From positions 1 to 42,607 of the forward strand of contig NZ_JAFBDA010000026.1 of assembly GCF_016907995.1 (NCBI RefSeq): a stretch of DNA of 42,607 bases, read 5' to 3'. Each line of letters opens with the position of its first letter. Within the stretch, counting starts at the first letter, position 1. Source of the DNA: Clostridium sardiniense. GTDB lineage: Bacteria; Bacillota; Clostridia; Clostridiales; Clostridiaceae. The position numbers and the translations under genes were made by a program. Below the pieces are notes generated by a model. It was not told the DNA's origin. It saw nothing but the letters and a program-made list of their open reading frames with translations, and did no database searches. Positions 14,376-22,744 of this stretch are shown one piece after another.

Positions 14376-15441
14376 AAGAACACCTCAAAATCTTATCATT
14401 AAATATAAATTTAATGATTTAATAGAGGCTTATTATTATATAGAAGGGGAAAGTAATAATTTTATATTACAGTATATTATTAAAGATCCTAATAATAATA
14501 AAGTTTTAATAAAAATAAAGAAAAGATTAAAAGAAGAATCTTATAAAATAGCATACTATCATGGACTGCACTATATTTGTAAAAACATACTTTCTCTTAT
14601 TTCTTTAAACGAAATAGAAATAGATAGAAATATTATCTTTTTTACTGATAAAAAAGATGTAGTTAATAAAATAAATAAGAAAAGTTTTTCTTATGATGAA
14701 GAGTATGAATATATACAGTTCTTTTTAGATAAGTTTTATAATTATAAATGTATAGAAATAAATAATGTAAGAAAAATAATAAGCAAAGAAAAAAGACCTT
14801 CAATGGCGTTATATATTAGATGCAAAAAAGCTGGAAAGGAATATAGAAAGCTTATAAAAAGAAATAGTACATTATTAAAATTAAATAAGTATCTTATTAA
14901 AACAAAAGAACTTATATTTTTTGATTTTGAAATGAATTGCGTTGTGAATTTTAATGATGTAGAAATAATAAGTATAGGAGCTGTAAAAACAACATTAAAT
15001 GGTGAAATAATCGCTAAATTTTATAGATGTATAAAACCTAAAAAAATACATAAATTAACAGATAAATGTATAGAAATAACTTCTTTAAAACAAGAAGAAA
15101 TAGATAAAGCTAAAAGTTTTGAGAATGTTTTTAAGGAATTTGAATTATGGTGTGGAAATAATGATAAACTGTTTTTATATTGGGGTGGAAATGATATTGC
15201 AGTTTTAAAAAATGATAATAATAGAACAAAAGAGAACATTGAAATTGTTAATTATATTCTTAATTATAATATTGACTATCAAGAAGTATTATGTAAGGAT
15301 ATATTAAAGTTAGATGATTCATTATCTTTAAAAAATGCAGTTTTAAGATATGGTAGTTTATTTGAGGGATCACAACATAATGCATTAGATGATAGTTATA
15401 ATTTAAGCACATTATATTTTCAAGAAAGAAAGAGTAGATAA
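14329..15441 (+). CDS. DnaQ-fold 3'-5' exonuclease with an unrecognised N-terminal region
   Basis: The C-terminal half (about residues 193-365) is a DEDDh exonuclease domain (PF00929): Exo I FFDFEMNC, Exo II around WCGNNDKLFLYWGGNDIAVL, and Exo III QHNALDD with the catalytic His and Asp. The first ~190 residues are lysine-rich and match nothing I recognise. The start is uncertain. ATG 14329 lies inside the divergent gene and gives an odd hydrophobic head, and no other ATG, GTG or TTG occurs in frame until well inside the coding sequence; the natural-looking N-terminus IIKYKFNDLIEAYYY begins at about 14395 with an ATC/ATT codon. DNA-repair or RNA-trimming roles are both possible. Confidence 0.75.
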   Translation: MIIISIVSIFLLNLFIRTPQNLIIKYKFNDLIEAYYYIEGESNNFILQYIIKDPNNNKVLIKIKKRLKEESYKIAYYHGLHYICKNILSLISLNEIEIDRNIIFFTDKKDVVNKINKKSFSYDEEYEYIQFFLDKFYNYKCIEINNVRKIISKEKRPSMALYIRCKKAGKEYRKLIKRNSTLLKLNKYLIKTKELIFFDFEMNCVVNFNDVEIISIGAVKTTLNGEIIAKFYRCIKPKKIHKLTDKCIEITSLKQEEIDKAKSFENVFKEFELWCGNNDKLFLYWGGNDIAVLKNDNNRTKENIEIVNYILNYNIDYQEVLCKDILKLDDSLSLKNAVLRYGSLFEGSQHNALDDSYNLSTLYFQERKSR

Positions 15442-15464
15442 TAAATTTATTATCTACTCTTTTA
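15429..15464. terminator. Bidirectional terminator
   Basis: AAAGAGTAGATAATAA pairs with TTATTATCTACTCTTT and spans the ends of both convergent genes, including their stop codons. Confidence 0.85.
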
Positions 15465-15890
15465 TAATGGGAAAAAACATCCTACGATTATTCCTAATAG
15501 TATTCCGCCTAGAACTTCAAATGGAGTATGGCCTAATAACTCTTTTAATTTTGTATGATCAAATTTGAATTTATTATCTGTTGATAATATTAAATTTAAT
15601 AGTTTAGCATGTTCACCGGCAGCTCTTCTAATGCCCATTGCATCATACATTACAATTGATGCAAATACAAATGAAAGAGCAAAGATAGGAGATTCAAATC
15701 CACTTGTTCTACCTATTCCTACAGTTAGTGAAACTATAAAAGCTGAATGCGAGCTTGGCATTCCTCCTGTTTCAAATAATCTATTAAAATCTATTTTTTT
15801 TGTTACTATGTATCCAAAAGGTATTTTTAAAAATTGAGCTAAAAATAAAGCTATTAAACTTAAAATAATTAATTTGTTTTCTACTATCAT
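15462..15890 (-). CDS. Divergent PAP2 (DUF212, YuiD-like) membrane protein
   Basis: A 142-residue integral membrane protein of PF02681, related to acid phosphatase/vanadium haloperoxidase enzymes. Signatures are TGGMPSSHSAFIVSLTVGIG, DAMGIRRAAGEHAKLLN and LGHTPFEVLGGILLGIIVG, with about four hydrophobic spans. The SSHS motif corresponds to part of the PAP2 phosphatase site; whether DUF212 proteins are active is unknown. ATG 15890 is preferred to GTG 15899 because GGAGTGAT is correctly spaced for the ATG. Monocistronic. Confidence 0.87.
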   Translation of the reverse strand: MIVENKLIILSLIALFLAQFLKIPFGYIVTKKIDFNRLFETGGMPSSHSAFIVSLTVGIGRTSGFESPIFALSFVFASIVMYDAMGIRRAAGEHAKLLNLILSTDNKFKFDHTKLKELLGHTPFEVLGGILLGIIVGCFFPL

Positions 15891-16064
15891 ATATATCACT
15901 CCATATTTTACAACTGTTTTTATTATACCTTTTAATTTAAAAAATAATAAGCTAATAAAAGAAAATTTTAATTTAAGTATATGAACAAATATTAAAAAAA
16001 GTCAAGTTAATAAGAGTTGATTCCAATAATATGATAAAATTAAAAAAAGGGGGATGACATAAAG

Positions 16065-16766
16065 ATGATCAATATTGCCATTTGTGATGATGACTATAAT
16101 TTTTTAAATATATTCGAAAAACAAGTATATAATATATTTAAAAAATTTCAAGTTGATATAAATATTGAAAAGTATTCAGATAGCTTAAGTTTTATGCAAA
16201 CATATAAAAAAAATTTTTATAACATAATATTTTTAGATATATGCATGCCTAATATAAATGGTTTACAAGTTGCTGAAAGAATAAAAAATATAGATAATAA
16301 TGCTGAACTTGTTTTTGTAACATCATTTGATAAATGTGTATATAGAAGCTTTAAATTTAGACCATTTAGATTCGTTAGAAAAAATAGAATAAATGATGAA
16401 ATTGAAGAAGTAATAGAAGATTTTTTAGATTATTATAAAAAAGAAAATAGTATAATTTCATTTAAAATAAAAGATGGTTTCTTAAACTTAAATAAAAATG
16501 AAGTATTATATTTTGATATTGAAAATAGAAAGATAAGGATACATACAAAAAATGAAATATATTATTCAAATAGTATAAAATTTAATAAATTTGTAGAAGT
16601 ATTAGAAGAAGATGGATTCATAGAAGTTCATAGAGGATATTTAGTAAATAAGAAGTATATTAAAGAATATAGAAAGAATATTATTACATTATATAATAAT
16701 GAAACTATTCCAGTAAGTAGATATAAAGTAAGTCAAGTTGAAAAAATATTTAATAATGTACTTTGA
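16065..16766 (+). CDS. LytTR family response regulator (AgrA/ComE type), no adjacent kinase
   Basis: A 233-residue two-domain regulator. The N-terminal receiver has the acidic pocket CDDD (residues 7-10), phospho-acceptor Asp58 in FLDICMP, Thr86 in FVTS and a lysine in FVRK (Lys106). The C-terminal LytTR DNA-binding domain shows GFIEVHRGYLVNKKYIKEY and the closing IPVSRYK strand. Related regulators control peptide signalling, bacteriocins or toxins. Unusually, no histidine kinase or peptide gene is next to it, and it is followed by a terminator. The upstream 160 bases include two short similar blocks (AAGTTAAT, GAGTTGAT) that might be LytTR half sites. Confidence 0.88.
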   Translation: MINIAICDDDYNFLNIFEKQVYNIFKKFQVDINIEKYSDSLSFMQTYKKNFYNIIFLDICMPNINGLQVAERIKNIDNNAELVFVTSFDKCVYRSFKFRPFRFVRKNRINDEIEEVIEDFLDYYKKENSIISFKIKDGFLNLNKNEVLYFDIENRKIRIHTKNEIYYSNSIKFNKFVEVLEEDGFIEVHRGYLVNKKYIKEYRKNIITLYNNETIPVSRYKVSQVEKIFNNVL

Positions 16767-16833
16767 TGATTTTAAAATTGAATTAATATTAAATAAAAAT
16801 ATTATAAGTACTTAATAATATAAAAAAGTTTTA

Positions 16834-16866
16834 TTAATGAGCCTATATTTATAGGCTCATTTTTTA
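16834..16866 (+). terminator. Rho-independent terminator
   Basis: AATGAGCCTATA pairs with TATAGGCTCATT, followed by TTTTT. Confidence 0.87.
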
Positions 16867-16931
16867 GTAAATATAATTATATTATAAAAGTTTAAGAATA
16901 TAAAAATTAGTTTTTAATTAAAGTTGTATTA

Positions 16932-16978
16932 AACATGTTGATTTACTTATTAACATGTTTTACTATAAGTGTATTATA
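16932..16978 (+). promoter_or_regulatory. tetR promoter with overlapping inverted-repeat operator
   Basis: Exact 9-bp arms AAACATGTT (16932-16940) and AACATGTTT (16953-16961) are separated by 12 bases. A promoter-like TTAACA (16951-16956), 16-base spacer, TATTAT (16973-16978) overlaps the right arm, the usual layout for TetR autorepression. Confidence 0.55.
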
Positions 16979-16997
16979 AATAAAAGGGGGAAGTCTA

Positions 16998-17528
16998 TTG
17001 CCAAAAATTATAAAGAATCTAGATGAAAAAATATTTAATGTTGCTTGGCAATTATTTACTGATAGCGGTTATGATAATGTTGATATTAAAGCTATAGCAA
17101 AAGAATGTGATGTTGCAGTAGGTACACTATATAATTATTATGGAAATAAACGTGATTTATTCTTAAAAGTCTTAGAAAAAAGCTGGAATAATACTTTTGA
17201 TAAATTAAAAAGAGAGTTAATTAAAGAAGAAATAAATGAGCTTAAGACAATAAAGTTTATTAATGTCTTATATGCTGATATCAAGGAAAGAAAAGGATTA
17301 GGAACTGAAATATTAAATCAAAATAAGATAATAAAAGAAACTATACTTATTCGTTTATATGAGTTTGTAAATGAGCTAGACTTACAAGATTTTAAAAGAA
17401 CAACTAAAAAAGAAGTTATTAATTTAATTAAGTTGCTTTTATATAATATAGTTTTTTTAATTAATGTAAGAGAAGATAATGATGAAGCTAATATTGAGTT
17501 TTTAATTTCCATATTGAAAATATTTTAA
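16998..17528 (+). CDS. TetR family transcriptional regulator
   Basis: A 176-residue regulator. The N-terminal HTH (residues 9-55) reads IFNVAWQLFTDSGYDNVDIK, then AIAKECDVAVGTLYNYYGNK, the standard TetR fold; the C-terminal ligand domain is divergent. It starts at TTG 16998 behind AAGGGGGAAG. A palindromic operator overlaps its promoter, so autorepression is likely. The only gene downstream in the same unit is a small zinc-finger protein, so its other targets, normally an efflux pump, are not obvious here. Confidence 0.88.
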   Translation: MPKIIKNLDEKIFNVAWQLFTDSGYDNVDIKAIAKECDVAVGTLYNYYGNKRDLFLKVLEKSWNNTFDKLKRELIKEEINELKTIKFINVLYADIKERKGLGTEILNQNKIIKETILIRLYEFVNELDLQDFKRTTKKEVINLIKLLLYNIVFLINVREDNDEANIEFLISILKIF

Positions 17529-17577
17529 TTTTACTTGAATAAACATATATTAAGTAATAGTTTATATGGGGGATTTC

Positions 17578-17772
17578 ATGTTATATAAGAAGTATTTAAA
17601 GAACCTAATAGATTGTGATATAATTCATGAACATGAATTTAATAAGGATAATATATTTTGTCATTATTGTGGAAAGTTAATTGAAGATCAAAATTACATT
17701 GATGAAATTGAAGGAGAAGTATATTGTTCAATGGAATGTTATAAGAAAAAAATTGAAGAAGAGTATTTTTAA
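17578..17772 (+). CDS. Small zinc-finger protein in the tetR operon
   Basis: A 64-residue protein with two cysteine pairs, FCHYCGKLI and YCSMECYKKK, separated by about 20 residues; this treble-clef/TRASH-like arrangement should bind one zinc. The in-frame ATG 17566 provides part of the ribosome site (ATGGGGGATTTC), so ATG 17578 is the likely start. It lies 49 bases after tetR with no terminator between, and one follows it, so the two are probably co-transcribed. Possible metal or thiol-stress sensor partner; unproven. Confidence 0.68.
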   Translation: MLYKKYLKNLIDCDIIHEHEFNKDNIFCHYCGKLIEDQNYIDEIEGEVYCSMECYKKKIEEEYF

Positions 17773-17799
17773 GCTAGTTTTTATAACTAGCTTTTTTTA
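17771..17799 (+). terminator. Rho-independent terminator
   Basis: AAGCTAGTT pairs with AACTAGCTT, followed by a long T-run. It begins at the stop codon of the zinc-finger gene. Confidence 0.85.
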
Positions 17800-17861
17800 T
17801 ACTGTAATAAAAAAGTTAAAGTTGCTAATAATAAATTTAATATAAAAAAGGAGGGATATAT

Positions 17862-18497
17862 ATGCCTATTCCAGTAATTACATCTATAATTTCGGCATTA
17901 TCAATTTTAGCTGGCTCAGCACTAGGAGCCTTGTTTAGTTGGCTTATAAATAATAAGATGCACAAAAGAAAAATGAAAGAAGAACATGATATTATAGCTG
18001 ATAATAGAAAATATGAAGAACGATTTAAGATTAAAGAACTTTGTGCAAATGCAAATGTTATAAGATTAGATATATGCACTTCTATATATCAAAGTATACG
18101 AATAGTATCAAAAAGCAATGATATAAAGTATATTTATCCTATACCAATAAATAAAAATTATTCATGTGCAGTTTCTACTTTAAGTGATAGATATAATATA
18201 AGAGAATTAAGTTATTTGTATCAATTATATGGAATAATTGAGAAAGTAAATTACGATGTATTAAAATATAATAAGGGTACACAAGAGAAAAATTATGAAG
18301 TCATAAGGGGGTTCTATGCAATATTAGAAAAAATATATGGTGGAAATGTAAATAAAATTTTGAATTTAAATATTGATACAATCTCCTATGAAAATTTATG
18401 TAATAATGAGTATATCAAAAATGGATATAAAGATTTATTGAATACACTTAACAAATTATGTACAGAAGAAAATATAATAAAAGAAAAAATCAATTGA
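17862..18497 (+). CDS. Membrane-anchored hypothetical protein
   Basis: A 211-residue protein with a small-residue-rich N-terminal transmembrane helix (residues 4-29: VITSIISALSILAGSALGAL). A basic, charged probable coiled coil follows (about 31-60), then a helical cytoplasmic domain without recognisable motifs. ATG 17862 follows AAAGGAGGG. There is no terminator before the next promoter, so read-through into the ABC operon at 18592 is possible. The layout resembles phage or bacterial DUF proteins with an N-terminal anchor. Function unknown. Confidence 0.62.
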   Translation: MPIPVITSIISALSILAGSALGALFSWLINNKMHKRKMKEEHDIIADNRKYEERFKIKELCANANVIRLDICTSIYQSIRIVSKSNDIKYIYPIPINKNYSCAVSTLSDRYNIRELSYLYQLYGIIEKVNYDVLKYNKGTQEKNYEVIRGFYAILEKIYGGNVNKILNLNIDTISYENLCNNEYIKNGYKDLLNTLNKLCTEENIIKEKIN

Positions 18498-18537
18498 ATT
18501 TATTAAGAAATATTTAAAATATATAAGGAATAATAAA

Positions 18538-18566
18538 TTGACAACTTATAGAAAAATATGTAAAAT
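18538..18566 (+). promoter_or_regulatory. Near-consensus sigma-A promoter of the ABC operon
   Basis: TTGACA (18538-18543), a 17-base spacer and TAAAAT (18561-18566) sit 25 bases before the GTG start of the exported-protein gene. This is the best sigma-70-type match I found in the window. Confidence 0.65.
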
Positions 18567-18591
18567 TCTTATGTATAGGAGTGATGGGGGA

Positions 18592-19146
18592 GTGAAAAAA
18601 TCAAAAATAATAATATTAATAGGTTTACTAACTATAGTAACAACACTAATTATAGTAAAGCCAACAGAATTAAATCCTAAACATAAATTCTATTCTGTAA
18701 ATTCTTTAATAGAATCTTTTGATAATAGCCTTTTACGTGTTCAGGATGATAGATTTAATAATGTAGATACTCAAACTCTTTATGATTGTATATCTAAAAG
18801 AAAAAGACTATCCTATTCAGGAAATAATTATGATAAAGTTGAATTAAAAGAGAATATAAAATTATCTGATGCTCAAAAAGAAACTATAATAAATGAATAT
18901 ATAAATAAAGCTAGTAAAATAAATAATTATAAGATATCTACTGAAATTATTCCCTTTAGATTTAAAGGATACGGAATAACTTATAATTATGATTATACAA
19001 ATGGAAAAAGTTCAGTAATTGACAAAGTAAAAATACCAATAACCCTTGACGCTATTGTAATAAAAGAAGAGGGAAGTTATGTATTTGATTTATTTTGGTT
19101 TAATGAGTTAAATTCAGATGATTCTAATAATGAGGTGATAAATTGA
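18592..19146 (+). CDS. Exported single-span protein, first gene of the ABC transporter operon
   Basis: A 184-residue protein. GTG 18592 is the probable start, behind AGGAG and downstream of the promoter; an upstream in-frame TTG at 18538 is actually the -35 box. An N-terminal hydrophobic segment (KIIILIGLLTIVTTLIIV) anchors a polar external domain. No lipobox cysteine. The stop overlaps the start of the ATPase gene by four bases (TTGA), so it is made together with the transporter and may be its accessory or sensor subunit. Family not recognised. Confidence 0.68.
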   Translation: MKKSKIIILIGLLTIVTTLIIVKPTELNPKHKFYSVNSLIESFDNSLLRVQDDRFNNVDTQTLYDCISKRKRLSYSGNNYDKVELKENIKLSDAQKETIINEYINKASKINNYKISTEIIPFRFKGYGITYNYDYTNGKSSVIDKVKIPITLDAIVIKEEGSYVFDLFWFNELNSDDSNNEVIN

Positions 19147-20039
19147 TAGAGATTAGAAATGTTTCAATGAGTATAGATGATAAATCAATACTTAAAAACA
19201 TAAGTTTTACTTGTAATGAAGGAAGAATAGTTGGATTAATTGGACCAAACGGAGCAGGTAAAACAACTCTTATAAATTGTTTAACTGGTATATACAAACC
19301 ATTAGAAGGAAATATATTATATGATGGTATAGATGTTTTTGATAATTCAAAAGTAAAAGAATCTATAGGTTATGTACAAGATGAAAATACATTCTTTTCT
19401 AGCTTTAAAATAAAAGATATAAAAAAATATTATAAACTTGCATATAAGAATTTTAATGAAGATAAATTTTTAGAGATAAATAAATTATTTAAAATACCTT
19501 TGGATAAAAAAATATTCCAATTATCAAAAGGTATGAAAATGCGTGTAAATATTATGTTTGCATTTTCTATAGGTGCTAAATATTTAATACTTGACGAGCC
19601 AACCTCAGGACTAGATGTTATCTTTAAAAAGAAATTTTTTAATTTATTAAAAAATGAAGCGAAGGAAAATAATTCAACTATAATATTAAGCTCACATCAT
19701 TTAAATGAATTAGAAAATATATGTGATGATATAGTTATTATAAATAATTGTGAGATTTTGTATAATGATAGTCTTGAGAATTTAAATTCTAAAGTAAAAA
19801 AGATACAAGTAGCATTTAATAAACCAATATATGAAGAAGATTTCTTAGAATTTAATGAAGTATTCGCTATTAAAAAAATAGGTAGAGTTTTTACATTAAT
19901 CACTAAAGACTACAATGATATCTTTATAGAAAAATTAAATAAACTAAATCCCATATTCATAGAAGAAATAAACTTAACTTTAGAGGATATGTTTATTTAT
20001 CAAGTTGAAGAGGGGAGTATAGATGAAAAATATAATTAA
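19143..20039 (+). CDS. ABC transporter ATP-binding protein (YtrB/EcsA-like)
   Basis: A 298-residue ATPase. It has Walker A GPNGAGKTT (34-42), the Q-loop region GYVQDENTFF, the signature LSKGMKMR (about 127-134), Walker B LILDEPTSGLD and switch histidine SSHH. The LSKGM signature and FKIPL...KIFQLSKGM spacing match the YtrB-like group of export ATPases tied to cell-wall antibiotic stress. It starts at TTG 19143 behind GAGGTGAT and overlaps both neighbours. It pairs with the membrane protein downstream. Confidence 0.92.
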   Translation: MIEIRNVSMSIDDKSILKNISFTCNEGRIVGLIGPNGAGKTTLINCLTGIYKPLEGNILYDGIDVFDNSKVKESIGYVQDENTFFSSFKIKDIKKYYKLAYKNFNEDKFLEINKLFKIPLDKKIFQLSKGMKMRVNIMFAFSIGAKYLILDEPTSGLDVIFKKKFFNLLKNEAKENNSTIILSSHHLNELENICDDIVIINNCEILYNDSLENLNSKVKKIQVAFNKPIYEEDFLEFNEVFAIKKIGRVFTLITKDYNDIFIEKLNKLNPIFIEEINLTLEDMFIYQVEEGSIDEKYN

Positions 20040-21063
20040 AAAAAGTTTAATTTATCAATGGTTTTATACAACTAAATGGGCAATAATATTAGCAACATTT
20101 ATATGGACTAGCTATTCTTATTTAAATATTTGCAACCATAAGATTATAGATTTTAAAAGTAGAATAGCTTTATTTAATAGTGATAAATTTATTTTAATTG
20201 ATTTACTTTCAATAGCTGTATTCATTTGCTTAATAATACTAGTATATATTGCTGGAAATGGACTTAAAAAAAGAAGTAAAATGATAGTAATCAGTAGTGG
20301 GCCCTATACTAGAAATGAAATCTTCTGGAATAATTTTTTGTGTAATATAGGAATAGTTGTATTATTTATAATTATATATATTTATTTGACTATATGTATT
20401 AGATATAAACAAAGTGATGTTTTGTACTATTGTTCTAATTATTATGAAGTTCTATTTAAAGATTCTTTTAAGTTATTGGTTTTAGGTATATTAACGATTG
20501 CATATTCGCTTCTTATAGATAGACTATTTTCAAATTCTTTTGTTACAATAATTTCAATAGTATTGATACCTGTATCTTTGATTACTTTTACAATTATTAA
20601 TATAGAAATAATTTTTAATACAAATCTAGTTAGTAATAATATATATACATATATAATTCGTATTAAAGATATTTTTCTATCATATTTAAACTATTTTCAA
20701 TATGAAGTTCAAAATGATAGCTATTTATATTATTTAGCAGATAATAATAAAATAACTATATTTATTAGTTTTTTAATTCTATTAATATCATTTGGTATTT
20801 TATTTATAGTTAAATTACTAAATAAAAAGGTTAGAATAGAAAGTATATCTAATTTCTTTGTATTTAAAAACGTTAAATATATAATAACATTCTTTGCATC
20901 TATCGCGATAGGGGCGTATGGATCATATATTATACATGAAATTTTTATGCATAATTATTTTTATAATAAAAAATATATCTCATCATTTATTTTTATAGAA
21001 ATAATATTTATACTTATTTCTAATATAATTATAAACAGGATTATATCCAAGTTTATAAAATAA
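20023..21063 (+). CDS. ABC transporter membrane protein
   Basis: A 346-residue hydrophobic protein with about eight membrane spans, beginning at ATG 20023 inside the ATPase gene (17-base overlap, GAGGGGAG ribosome site). It belongs by position and topology to the ABC-2 type permeases that export hydrophobic substrates or antibiotics. Sequence conservation of such permeases is too low to name the cargo. Large stretches of Ile, Phe and Tyr and few charged residues. It closes the three-gene operon at a very strong terminator. Confidence 0.82.
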   Translation: MKNIIKKSLIYQWFYTTKWAIILATFIWTSYSYLNICNHKIIDFKSRIALFNSDKFILIDLLSIAVFICLIILVYIAGNGLKKRSKMIVISSGPYTRNEIFWNNFLCNIGIVVLFIIIYIYLTICIRYKQSDVLYYCSNYYEVLFKDSFKLLVLGILTIAYSLLIDRLFSNSFVTIISIVLIPVSLITFTIINIEIIFNTNLVSNNIYTYIIRIKDIFLSYLNYFQYEVQNDSYLYYLADNNKITIFISFLILLISFGILFIVKLLNKKVRIESISNFFVFKNVKYIITFFASIAIGAYGSYIIHEIFMHNYFYNKKYISSFIFIEIIFILISNIIINRIISKFIK

Positions 21064-21110
21064 AAGAAGAGGTTCATAAGCAATATTCCTTATGAACCTC
21101 TTCTTTTATT
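21062..21110. terminator. Bidirectional terminator, perfect 19-bp stem
   Basis: AAAAGAAGAGGTTCATAAG pairs exactly with CTTATGAACCTCTTCTTTT. It separates the ABC operon from the convergent padR gene. Confidence 0.92.
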
Positions 21111-21495
21111 TTAATAACATTTGTTTTAATTTATCTAGAGTAGATTTTGTCTTATCTAAATTTAAAATATAATCACTTAAGTTTGAATTTAAATAAGAAA
21201 CTCCTCTGTCAGTTATTGAATATACTTTTTTACTTCTTTTATTTGATATATCCTCACCACTCCATTTTGAAACTACATATTCTCTTTCTTCAAGTTCATA
21301 TAAGCTTTCATATACAGTACTTGATGAAACTGGAAATGGCATAGTAGTCGAATCAAACATATCTTTAAAATCAGTTAGAATTTTATTTCCAAATACTACT
21401 TCACCTTTTGATAGCTCCTTAAGAATATATAACATGTATAACATTTTTGTATTTACAACATTTCTTGGTGCTACAATACGATTCCTTTTATCCAT
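21106..21495 (-). CDS. PadR family transcriptional regulator
   Basis: A 129-residue winged-helix regulator: LYMLYILKELSKGEVVFGNK, then SSSTVYESLYELEEREYVVS and RSKKVYSITDRGVSYL, the wing and recognition helix of PadR proteins. ATG 21495 follows AGGAGGG. PadR regulators usually repress a neighbouring transporter, so the convergent ABC operon is the likely target, but convergent placement means they do not share a promoter. It may be autoregulated. Confidence 0.88.
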   Translation of the reverse strand: MDKRNRIVAPRNVVNTKMLYMLYILKELSKGEVVFGNKILTDFKDMFDSTTMPFPVSSSTVYESLYELEEREYVVSKWSGEDISNKRSKKVYSITDRGVSYLNSNLSDYILNLDKTKSTLDKLKQMLLK

Positions 21496-21628
21496 TATTA
21501 TCCCTCCTAATAAGTACTTAACTATATTATACTTTAGTTACATATACTCGTAAATGATTATAAATAAATAACACAATTATATATATTATGAATAGTATAT
21601 AATAACCAAAGATAAGGAGCTGATCAAC

Positions 21629-21820
21629 ATGTCAAGAAGATGTGGACGTAACAATTGTTGTTGTAATAATAATTGTGGTTGTGGAGGATTTAATAATCGT
21701 GGATTTGGCAACTGCGGCTGCGGGGGATTTAATAATGGTGGATTTGGTAATTGTGGTTGTGGATTTGGCGGCGTACCATTACTATGGATATTAATTTTAA
21801 GTCGTGGGTGCTTCTTTTAA
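21629..21820 (+). CDS. Cys/Gly-rich tandem-repeat microprotein
   Basis: A 63-residue protein with a basic head (MSRRCGRNNCCCNNN) and two and a half near-identical repeats of CGCGGFNN(R/G)GFGN (residues 16-46). A hydrophobic tail GGVPLLWILILSRGCFF could insert in a membrane. ATG 21629 follows AAGGAG and a terminator lies downstream. Such Cys/Gly repeats occur in spore-coat and exosporium proteins and in small YjcZ-like membrane peptides; the specific role is not known. A metal-binding or disulfide cross-linked structure is inferred. Confidence 0.68.
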   Translation: MSRRCGRNNCCCNNNCGCGGFNNRGFGNCGCGGFNNGGFGNCGCGFGGVPLLWILILSRGCFF

Positions 21821-21824
21821 AATA

Positions 21825-21857
21825 TAAAAACTTAGGTTTTTTACCTAAGTTTTTATA
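21825..21857 (+). terminator. Rho-independent terminator
   Basis: AAAACTTAGGT pairs with ACCTAAGTTTT across a TTTT loop and is followed by TATATTT. Confidence 0.82.
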
Positions 21858-21981
21858 TTTACATATTAAATTATTAATTCATATATTTATGAAATGATGC
21901 TCTGTATATAACTTATATTATTGTAAAAACTTAAATTAATATATATAATCATAGAAGAAATACAATATTGGAGGATTATAC

Positions 21982-22692
21982 ATGGAAGAAAGATTGCAAA
22001 AATATATGGCAAAGTGCGGAGTAGCATCTAGAAGGAAATGTGAATTATTAATTACTGAAGGAAAAGTTAAAGTAAATGGTTTATGTGTAAAAGAATTAGG
22101 TATAAAAGTAACTCCAAATGTAGATGTTGTAGAATATAATGATAAAATAATTGTACCAGAAGAAAAAAAGGTATATTTACTGTTGTATAAACCTGAAGGG
22201 TATATAACATCTCTTAATGATGAAAAAGGAAGAAAAACCATTATGGATCTAATTAATATTAATGAAAGAGTATTTCCAATAGGAAGACTTGATTATGATA
22301 GTTCAGGTTTATTACTTTTAACAAATGATGGAGACATTTATAATAAAATAATTCATCCAAGAGTGAAAATTAAAAAGAAATACATAGCAGTTGTAAAAGG
22401 AAGGTTTACTCAAAAAGAAATGGATTTATTCATGAATGGAGTAGATATTGGTGGATATGTAACCGCTAACTGTGAAATTAAAGAAATCTCTTTTGAAAAT
22501 AATAATTCTACAGTAGAAATAACTATACACGAAGGAAAAAATAGGCAAATAAGAAAAATGTGTTCGGCATTCAATCATAATGTAGTAAGCTTAAAGAGAA
22601 TTTCTGTAGGGAATATTAAACTTGGATATTTAAAAAAAGGTGAATATAGAGAATTAACAAAAGATGAACTTAATTATATTAATTCTTTATAA
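21982..22692 (+). CDS. rluB: 23S rRNA pseudouridine synthase, RluB type
   Basis: A 236-residue enzyme that isomerises a uridine of 23S rRNA to pseudouridine (position U2605-equivalent for RluB). An N-terminal S4 RNA-binding domain (residues 2-48, LQKYMAKCGVASRRKCELLI) precedes the RsuA/RluB catalytic domain with GRLDYDSSGLLLLTNDG (101-117; catalytic Asp104) and EGKNRQIRKMC. ATG 21982 follows TTGGAGG. The next gene, mnmM, is 52 bases on without a terminator, so an RNA-modification operon is likely. RluF or RsuA activity cannot be excluded by sequence reading alone. Confidence 0.88.
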   Translation: MEERLQKYMAKCGVASRRKCELLITEGKVKVNGLCVKELGIKVTPNVDVVEYNDKIIVPEEKKVYLLLYKPEGYITSLNDEKGRKTIMDLININERVFPIGRLDYDSSGLLLLTNDGDIYNKIIHPRVKIKKKYIAVVKGRFTQKEMDLFMNGVDIGGYVTANCEIKEISFENNNSTVEITIHEGKNRQIRKMCSAFNHNVVSLKRISVGNIKLGYLKKGEYRELTKDELNYINSL

Positions 22693-22744
22693 TAAATACT
22701 TATTTCATGGTTTAATACATGATATATGTTAAGGAGGATTTTAA

